In this document: positions 33,271-38,995 of the stretch, one piece after another | How positions within the stretch are numbered: position 1 is the stretch's first letter | Layout of the letters: the number at the start of each line of letters is the position of its first letter | Source of the DNA: JABDLF01 sp041609715 | Lineage (GTDB): Bacteria; Pseudomonadota; Gammaproteobacteria; Steroidobacterales; JABDLF01 | Length of the DNA: 38,995 nt | NCBI GenBank assembly: GCA_041609715.1 | Contig: JBFIQI010000007.1 | Location: 1 to 38,995, forward strand | Reading direction: 5' to 3' | Program-made: the position numbers and the translations under genes | Notes under the pieces: model-generated | Database searches by the model: none | The model's input: the letters and a program-made list of their open reading frames with translations, nothing else | Told to the model about the DNA's origin: nothing

Positions 33271-34584
33271 TCAGCCTTTAAACCAGGGCTGGTTCCTGCG
33301 ATTGTAATTACGCAACCAGGACTCGAAGCGATGGGCCGGCAATGGACGTTCGAACAAATAGCCCTGGCCACGGTTGCAGCCCAGCGCCAGCACTGCCTCC
33401 AGAGAGGCGATGGTTTCGATGCCTTCCGCGACTACTGTAAGATCAAAGCCATGAGCGAGGCTGATGATTGAACGTACGATTTGCTTGTCTTTGGGATCAT
33501 TGACCATGTTGGCGACAAAGGACTTGTCAACCTTAAGCTCATCGGCCGGGATGTTTTTGAAGTAAGAAAGCGAGGAATAGCCGGTACCAAAGTCATCGAT
33601 GGCGATGCGAACACCTTTCTTGCGCAATGACCTGAGGGCGGCATAACTGCCCTCAGTTTCATCCAGCAGGGCGCCCTCGGTAATTTCCAGAGTGAGCATA
33701 TCGAAGCTGCACTCCCACATGCCAACCGCCTCGCTGACCAGATCAACGAACTCTGGATCTTTGAGAACATTAGCGGTGATATTGACTGACACGCCAACTT
33801 TGCCATGGCGCGCCGGCCATTCTTTGCACTGTCGCAATGCGGTATTGAGTGCAAACCAGGTTATGGCATTTATTTGTCCGGTCTTGTCCGCTACCGGGAT
33901 GAAGACATCTGGCGGTACCTGTCCGCGGCTCGGACTCTTCCAGCGCATCAGCGCTTCCGCACCTCGGGGCAGTCCCGTCACCAGGTCGATCAGGGGCTGG
34001 TAATGCATCTCTAGTTCATCGTTTTCCAACGCCTTGGCGAGGTCTGATTCCAGACCCCAAAGCGTGGCGATCTCCTGGGTAGCGCCAGGCGCATACAGTT
34101 CAAACGGTGCTTTACGTTCCTGGGCCGACGCCAGCGCCAGCTGGGCACGTTGCATCAGGCCCTCACCATGATCGGCATGCTCGGGCCATGCTGCGGCGCC
34201 AATGGTCACCGGCAGCGTGAAATTGTCGCCCTCAACCTGCAGCGGCATTTTGACCAGCCGCAAGGTCTTGTTGATGGCGAGCTTGATATGTCCTTCGTTC
34301 TGAAGGTCGTCAAGAATGATCGCGAACTTATGCTCGCCAATGCGCACGATTCTGCCGGCTTTTCGGGTTATTTCGCCGAGTCGGGCTGCGAACTGAACCA
34401 GAAGGAGATTGGCAGCATTGTAGCCAATGCTGGTGCTGATTCGATTGAATTGCTCTATGGCGATCAGCAACAGCGAGACCATGCGATTACCGGGGCGATT
34501 AGTCTCGATGACCATATCCAGATTGGCCAGGAAAGCTGCCTGGTCGGTCTGGTTAATCGCGGATTCCTGGAGTGCTGGCAACAT
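33271..34584 (-). CDS. Degenerate GGDEF plus intact EAL c-di-GMP phosphodiesterase
   Basis: From ATG 34584 the protein is 437 residues, starting 4 bases after the HD-GYP gene stop. A TTG at 34620 would make it overlap that gene. The N-terminal GGDEF domain (about 20-160) lacks the active motif: the site reads GEHKF (residues 83-87), so cyclase activity is not expected. The EAL domain (about 175-425) keeps all key residues: E210-A-L, N269, E300 in LEITE, D330-D331 in DDFGTGYSS, K351 and E387 in AEGIE. It should hydrolyse c-di-GMP to pGpG, with the GGDEF part acting as a regulatory domain, often a GTP or partner sensor. No membrane segment is seen. It is the second gene of the operon with the HD-GYP protein. 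Confidence 0.93.
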   Translation of the reverse strand: MLPALQESAINQTDQAAFLANLDMVIETNRPGNRMVSLLLIAIEQFNRISTSIGYNAANLLLVQFAARLGEITRKAGRIVRIGEHKFAIILDDLQNEGHIKLAINKTLRLVKMPLQVEGDNFTLPVTIGAAAWPEHADHGEGLMQRAQLALASAQERKAPFELYAPGATQEIATLWGLESDLAKALENDELEMHYQPLIDLVTGLPRGAEALMRWKSPSRGQVPPDVFIPVADKTGQINAITWFALNTALRQCKEWPARHGKVGVSVNITANVLKDPEFVDLVSEAVGMWECSFDMLTLEITEGALLDETEGSYAALRSLRKKGVRIAIDDFGTGYSSLSYFKNIPADELKVDKSFVANMVNDPKDKQIVRSIISLAHGFDLTVVAEGIETIASLEAVLALGCNRGQGYLFERPLPAHRFESWLRNYNRRNQPWFKG

Positions 34585-34588
34585 GGCT

Positions 34589-35866
34589 TCAGAGATAATA
34601 GGCTGACGGATCCACGCCAAAGGCGCCGGGTTCGAGGCCGCGGGTTATCCAGAGGGAGTTCGTACCGGTGTCGTCCGTGGTTTGTTCGCGCAGATCGACG
34701 GTGCGGAATTCCGGCAATGGTTGCTTGTTGCTGTCAAGCACGAGCATGACGGTGGGACGCAGGCGGCGAACCCGATTTTGGGCCACGACTATGCCTACTT
34801 CACCAGTACTCATCTCCACCAGGGTCCCGGTGGGGAACATACCGACTGCCTGTATGAACTGCTCCACCAGTTCTGCTTTGAATTCGACATCAGCCAGCGA
34901 ATTCAACTCACGCATGGCGTCGTAACAGGACTTGGCCTCCGCGTAGGGGCGCTCGGTTGTCATGGCGTCAAATGCGTCACAGATTCCGGCGATGCGGCCG
35001 AAAATCGGGATATCAGAACCTGTCAGTTTTCGCGGATAGCCGGTACCGTTGTGCCGCTCATGGTGACTGCGCACCATATCGATGACGCGCGGATCCATGC
35101 CGTCAGTCTGCTCCAGAATCTCCACGCCGTAATCCACATGTTTGCGGATTTCCTCGCGCTGCGAGTCGCTCAAGGGTTCTTTGGAGCTTAGAATCTCGGC
35201 CGGTACTTTGGTTTTGCCCACGTCCAGCAGCAAGCCGCCCAGGCCTGCCAGTTCAAGTTCCTTGCGCCCGAGGCCGAGGTGGCGACCCAAGACTATGCAG
35301 TACACCGAGGTTGCGATGGAATGGTTGTAAGCGTAATCGTCTTTGTCTTTCAAACGGGTCAGCCACGCGAGGGCATCATTGTTTCTCAAGACGCTGTCCA
35401 CCATGGGCGTCACCACGGTCTGCACAACCTCCAGATTGAGCTTGCCACCGGTCCTGAGCCCGGTGGAAACCTGGCTGATGATGTCATAGGCCCGACGATG
35501 TGTTGCGCGGGCTTCGCCAGCCTCTTGCTGCAGCGAGGCACTGTCTTCATACGTGTTGCTGGGCAGTGTCATTCTGCCTTTCAGTGTGCCCGGACGCACC
35601 AGCGACATCAGTCGCTGCTTCCAATGAGAAAATTGCGAGCGTCTGCCGGTGCCCTTGCGCCGCATTGGCCGCTGATAGAGTTCATCCTTGGTTCTGTCTA
35701 CGTAAACATATTCGCAGTGCCGCTGCAGCTCGGAGATATCGTCGCTGCTGGTGATATAAAAGCCCTGGAATAAAAACGGGGTCTCGAGCCATGGCCGGTC
35801 CAGCCTGGACACATACATGCCAAGCTTGAGCTCGCTGGTCATCACTTCAATTGTGTCGTGCTGCAT
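34589..35866 (-). CDS. HD-GYP domain protein with DUF3391, altered HD motif
   Basis: This 425-residue protein starts at ATG 35866, with GAGGGGG upstream. The N-terminal DUF3391 domain (about 1-110) leads into an HD-GYP domain (about 135-350). Most hallmarks are kept: H182 in NHSIATS, H243 in RKHVDYG, HHE at 268-270, GTGYP at 274-278 and D297. The HD itself is not: the usual LLHDIGK reads LLLDVGK, so the metal-binding histidine is leucine at 214. HD-GYP proteins break c-di-GMP to pGpG and GMP with a two- or three-metal site, so catalysis is likely weakened or lost. It is cotranscribed with the EAL gene and may control it as a partner. No receiver domain is present. Confidence 0.92.
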   Translation of the reverse strand: MQHDTIEVMTSELKLGMYVSRLDRPWLETPFLFQGFYITSSDDISELQRHCEYVYVDRTKDELYQRPMRRKGTGRRSQFSHWKQRLMSLVRPGTLKGRMTLPSNTYEDSASLQQEAGEARATHRRAYDIISQVSTGLRTGGKLNLEVVQTVVTPMVDSVLRNNDALAWLTRLKDKDDYAYNHSIATSVYCIVLGRHLGLGRKELELAGLGGLLLDVGKTKVPAEILSSKEPLSDSQREEIRKHVDYGVEILEQTDGMDPRVIDMVRSHHERHNGTGYPRKLTGSDIPIFGRIAGICDAFDAMTTERPYAEAKSCYDAMRELNSLADVEFKAELVEQFIQAVGMFPTGTLVEMSTGEVGIVVAQNRVRRLRPTVMLVLDSNKQPLPEFRTVDLREQTTDDTGTNSLWITRGLEPGAFGVDPSAYYL

Positions 35867-36070
35867 CCAAACCCCCTCACGGCCCGCCCACGAAGATGCG
35901 CGGAGCAGTGAGCAGACGGTCAGATTCGGGATATTGCTGAAATACTTTGTAAAATGATGTGCGCGTGTTCACATAATCAAAAGCCCGGTCCTGCAGGCAG
36001 GCGCCAGAACCCGGGTTTCGCTATGCTTCTGTTGGTGCTGGCCACCGAATACATCCAGGGGGGGTCATAA

Positions 36071-36571
36071 ATGGGTGCCAATTATCTCGTGCAGCTGGCT
36101 GCTGAGTGGTATGAACTCCAGGGCTTCATGGTGCGGCGCAATATCAGCGTTGCCGGGCCGGGCAAGACCGGATCGGTTGTGCTGGATGTTGTTGCGTACA
36201 AGCCGGAGGCGGGGGAAATCGTGCACCTCGAGGCTTCCATGGATTCAGATTCCTGGCAAAAGCGTGACAAGCGCTTCCGGGCAAAATTCAAAGCAGGCCA
36301 GGCGTATTGCGACAGCCTCGCCGCGCATATGAAAAAGACGCCGCAGATCAGTCGATGCGCCTTGCTGGTTTATGCAAAAAGTGCGCGGCGTCAGTCACTG
36401 GGTGGCGGCAAATTGCTGCTCATGCCCCAATTTCTGTACGAGATCACCCAAGCACTGAGCCAACGCCGGGTTGAGAAGCAAATTGTACCTGAGCACCTGC
36501 CGTTAATGCGCACCCTGCAGTTCGTGACCGAATACCGAGAGGATCTGTTTGCCCGCGACTGGCTGTTCTGA
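36071..36571 (+). CDS. Hypothetical protein, possible PD-(D/E)XK-like fold
   Basis: This 166-residue cytoplasmic protein starts at ATG 36071 after a G-rich ribosome site (GGGGGGG). The first helix (YLVQLAAEWYELQGFMVRRN), strand VVLDVVAYKP and strand IVHLEASMDSDSW recall the alpha-beta-D-x-E core of restriction-like nucleases, with D59 region and E in HLEAS. The lysine normally following the second acid is not there (EAS rather than ExK), so activity is uncertain. Charged runs (KRDKRFRAKFKAG) may bind nucleic acid. It is divergent from the HD-GYP gene and convergent with the sortilin-like gene. I do not recognise a family. Confidence 0.8.
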   Translation: MGANYLVQLAAEWYELQGFMVRRNISVAGPGKTGSVVLDVVAYKPEAGEIVHLEASMDSDSWQKRDKRFRAKFKAGQAYCDSLAAHMKKTPQISRCALLVYAKSARRQSLGGGKLLLMPQFLYEITQALSQRRVEKQIVPEHLPLMRTLQFVTEYREDLFARDWLF

Positions 36572-36593
36572 ATGCCGCGCGGACCAACAGCAG

Positions 36594-38995
36594 CTATTTG
36601 TCACGGCCGCGAATGGGTGGTTTTGGCGGCTGGCGAGGTTCAAACTCTTTGGGCGCCTTGATTTTAAGTTTGGTTTCGCTTTGCGCATCTCCCTGGCTGA
36701 TACGCACGCGGTACTCGCCGGGGAAAATGTACATCGGATGACCGAGGCGCGCGCCCTCCGCAACCGGTCGTGCCACGGGTTGCTTCCCGTCTTTTTCTTC
36801 ACCGGCGTCCTTGGTCGGCAGCGCCTGCAGCCTCGTCTGCTCGGCGCTTAGTGCCAGTTGTTCGTCCAGTAGCAGGTTCCAGGTCCAGCGATTGATGCCA
36901 GGCCGCGTAGCGACTTCATGGGCAAACAGGGCGCGATTGTCTTCGTCGACTATTTCCATCCGCGCATTGCCGCCGGCCGCCGACCAGAAAGGCACCTGTA
37001 TTTTCGGGTCGTTTTCGGGACGATGTCGCCAGGCGGAGCGACGGCTGCGCCAGCTGCGCTCTGCCTGGACATCCTCAATTGGAAAAATATGCAGCTGACT
37101 GTCTCGCACCGTTTCGGTGAGTTCCTGAATCGGCAGTACATCAACTATCCATATGCTGCGCCCGTGCGTTCCGGCAACCAGCTCGCGTTCGCGGGGATGA
37201 ACCACCAGATCGTGCACCGGCACATTTGGTAACTGGGCCTGCAGCGCCTGCCAGCTACTGCCGCGATCCAGCGAGACGTAGACGCCGCGGTCCGTGCCCA
37301 CGTAAAGAACTTCTGGATTCACCGGATCCTCGCGCACCACATTGATGGGTTCGGCGGGTAAACCCCCGCCAATATTGCGCCAGCGCTTGCCGAGATCTTC
37401 GGTGGCGAACAGATAAGCCCGGTTGTCGTCGTCACGGTAGCCGTTCAGACTCAGGTAGGCGCGTTTTTCAACCTGTGCAGAGGCTTCCACGCGGCTGACC
37501 CAGCGATCGGCAGGCAGGCCGTCGGCAACATCTTGCCAGCTGGCTCCGCCATCCTTACTGACATGCACCTGGCCGTCATCGGTGCCGGTCCAGATCAGCC
37601 CGAATTTCAGTGGTGATTCAGAGACAGTGGTCAGCGTTGCGAAGGGCACATCGCCGCGCTGAGGGGAACGGCTGAGTTGCGGGCTGATGGCAGCCCAGGT
37701 CTCACCCTGGTCCATGGATCGATACAGCTTGTTGGCACCAAAATAGACTATGTCGGGATTGTGCGGCGAAAGCACGACCGGCGTATTCCAGTTATAACGC
37801 AGCGCCGTTTCTCCCAGCTTGTCACGCGGGCGAACCGTATTGCGCTTGCCGTTCGCATCGATACGCGTGTAGTAGCCGAACTGGAATCCCGTGTAAATGG
37901 TCTGGTTATCGCGGGGATCCACGGCGACATACATGCCGTCACCGCCATTGATGCGGGTAAAGCCAGCGCCGTCCTGCCAGCGATGCTGGCTGGAGCCCTT
38001 CATGGTGCCGTTATCCTGGAGTCCGCCATAAACGTTGTATGGCTCCGCCATATCGACAGCTACCGTGTAGAATTGTCCCACTGGCTGAGCATCCATCTTC
38101 AGCCAGCTGTTGCCGCCATCGTAGCTGACGTCAAGGCCGCCGTCGTTACCGGCAATGACGCGATCCGGAAACGCGGGGTCGATCCACATGGCTTGCAGGT
38201 CTGCATGCATGTCTTTGCCCATGATGCCCTGCCATGTTGCGCCGCCGTCATCGGAACGCAGCAAGGGCACGCCCAGCAGGTAGAGTCGCTCCGGATTGTC
38301 AGGTGCTACGCGGATCTGGCCGAAGTAATAACCATAGCTGTACACGACTTCGCGCAACGGTTCATCGTGGGTCTTTTGCCAGCTGGTACCCGCATCGTCA
38401 CTCCGATAGACCTCAATACCCCGGATGTCGGTATTGAAAAGATTGGCATTGGCGTCATCAAGTTCTGCGAGCAGCCCGCTGATGGTGAGATCACCGGACT
38501 CAATCATGCGCAACAAAGCCTTTGCATCCAGGCTGGTGTCGAGGTCATTTGATCGAATGAACATCTCGATTTCATCCGGGTCCTGCCGCAAAAACTCCGC
38601 TGCGCTCATGTGACGGAGGCGCTTGGCGCTGAGCGGGCGGTCGCCGAGGTCCCATTGCTCTTCGGGCAACAATTTCTGGTTGTCGACGCTGGCGTAGATC
38701 GTGTCCGGGTGGCTGGCGGACACCGTCAGACCGATGCGACCGACATCCTGGCCCCGGGGCAAACCGTGGGTGAGCCGGGACCAGGTGATTCCTGCGTCCA
38801 CCGATTTCCAAACGCCGCTGCCGCTGCCACCTTCCACAAAATTCCACGGCCGGCGGGAGCGTTCCCAGGATGCCGCGTACAGCACGTCGGGGTTCGCCGG
38901 GTCGCGCACCAGGTCGACGAACCCGGTCACCTCGTCCCCGGCCTGGACCTGCCGCCAGGTCCGCCCGCCGTCGATGGTGCGGTAGATCAGATCGG
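36594..38995 (-). CDS. Sortilin/VPS10-type beta-propeller protein (BNR repeats), partial at 5' end
   Basis: The frame is open from the right edge (38993) to a stop at 36594, at least 800 residues, with the N-terminus and any signal peptide outside the window. An in-frame GTG at 38930 is not the true start, because Asp-box sequence (YRTIDGGRTW) lies in frame ahead of it. Many Asp-box motifs follow: KSVDAGITW, RSDDAGTSW, RSDDGGATW, SYDGGNSW, RSMDQGETW, SKDGGASW and SLDRGSSW. This is the VPS10/sortilin-like propeller that databases often call glycosyl hydrolase, without proven hydrolase activity. The C-terminus is a beta domain with LLLDEQLALSAEQTRL and PGEYRVRISQGD. It probably works outside the cytoplasm in binding or sorting. 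It differs in layout from the Asp-box protein at 23818. Confidence 0.92.
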   Translation of the reverse strand, partial: DLIYRTIDGGRTWRQVQAGDEVTGFVDLVRDPANPDVLYAASWERSRRPWNFVEGGSGSGVWKSVDAGITWSRLTHGLPRGQDVGRIGLTVSASHPDTIYASVDNQKLLPEEQWDLGDRPLSAKRLRHMSAAEFLRQDPDEIEMFIRSNDLDTSLDAKALLRMIESGDLTISGLLAELDDANANLFNTDIRGIEVYRSDDAGTSWQKTHDEPLREVVYSYGYYFGQIRVAPDNPERLYLLGVPLLRSDDGGATWQGIMGKDMHADLQAMWIDPAFPDRVIAGNDGGLDVSYDGGNSWLKMDAQPVGQFYTVAVDMAEPYNVYGGLQDNGTMKGSSQHRWQDGAGFTRINGGDGMYVAVDPRDNQTIYTGFQFGYYTRIDANGKRNTVRPRDKLGETALRYNWNTPVVLSPHNPDIVYFGANKLYRSMDQGETWAAISPQLSRSPQRGDVPFATLTTVSESPLKFGLIWTGTDDGQVHVSKDGGASWQDVADGLPADRWVSRVEASAQVEKRAYLSLNGYRDDDNRAYLFATEDLGKRWRNIGGGLPAEPINVVREDPVNPEVLYVGTDRGVYVSLDRGSSWQALQAQLPNVPVHDLVVHPRERELVAGTHGRSIWIVDVLPIQELTETVRDSQLHIFPIEDVQAERSWRSRRSAWRHRPENDPKIQVPFWSAAGGNARMEIVDEDNRALFAHEVATRPGINRWTWNLLLDEQLALSAEQTRLQALPTKDAGEEKDGKQPVARPVAEGARLGHPMYIFPGEYRVRISQGDAQSETKLKIKAPKEFEPRQPPKPPIRGRDK

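Noticed and set aside
35985..36030. GC-rich inverted sequence before the 166-residue gene as a terminator
   Set aside because: It lies between divergent genes, pairs imperfectly and has no T-run.
36594..38995. Calling the Asp-box protein a glycoside hydrolase
   Set aside because: Asp-box propellers are often labelled so, but no catalytic acid residues of a named GH family are visible; sortilin/VPS10-type is the safer name.

Overview
The window looks like a chromosomal stretch from a free-living, probably marine, Gammaproteobacterium with a GC content of roughly 55-60 percent. The evidence is the Gram-negative envelope content (a TonB-dependent receptor, several lipobox lipoproteins, a SlyB-like glycine-zipper lipoprotein), good Shine-Dalgarno sites, and families common in that class (DUF6491, DUF885, DUF3391 HD-GYP, YdcH/DUF465, an EF-G paralogue). 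The lineage cannot be fixed further from sequence alone. I saw no rRNA, tRNA, phage, insertion sequence or CRISPR array.

Layout. 1-3121 (minus, open at the left edge) is a secreted GH16 beta-glucanase lipoprotein with several carbohydrate-binding modules. It has a clear sigma70 promoter overlapped by a LacI-type palindrome in the 625-base gap behind it. 3.7-8.7 kb holds a zinc-ribbon-like protein, an M48 metalloprotease lipoprotein, an exported SRPBCC protein, a CHASE histidine kinase with a degenerate ATPase domain, and a GFA-family zinc protein. 8.7-16.6 kb holds an exported amidohydrolase overlapping a Nudix (MTH1-like) gene, a DUF6491 lipoprotein preceded by a possible 23-residue ORF, a small exported protein, a rhomboid protease, an MscS channel, a transglutaminase-TPR lipoprotein, msrA and a YdcH-like protein. 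16.9-22.4 kb holds an exported DUF885 protein, a SlyB-like lipoprotein and a large TonB-dependent receptor, ending in a strong terminator.

22.5-27.7 kb is the most unfamiliar part. After a membrane-anchored SRPBCC protein comes a translationally coupled pair: a small exported protein and a 1011-residue exported protein with Asp-box repeats and a calcium-type Asp-rich repeat tract. A separate gene follows for an exported protein with an acidic repeat and a highly charged helical part. 27.7-33 kb holds an EF-G paralogue, a small glycine-zipper membrane protein, an AlaX-type tRNA editing protein with a possible leaderless promoter, a rhodanese lipoprotein, a DsbA/FrnE-like oxidoreductase and an unknown cysteine-containing protein. 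33.3-35.9 kb is a two-gene c-di-GMP operon (HD-GYP, then GGDEF-EAL) in which the GGDEF motif and the HD motif are both altered. 36-39 kb holds an unknown 166-residue protein and a sortilin/BNR-type beta-propeller protein that runs off the right edge.

Most genes sit in short, often convergent, one- or two-gene units, so this is mainly ordinary chromosome. The candidate new biology lies in the 23.3-27.7 kb secreted cluster, the degenerate signalling proteins, and the regulated glucanase promoter.
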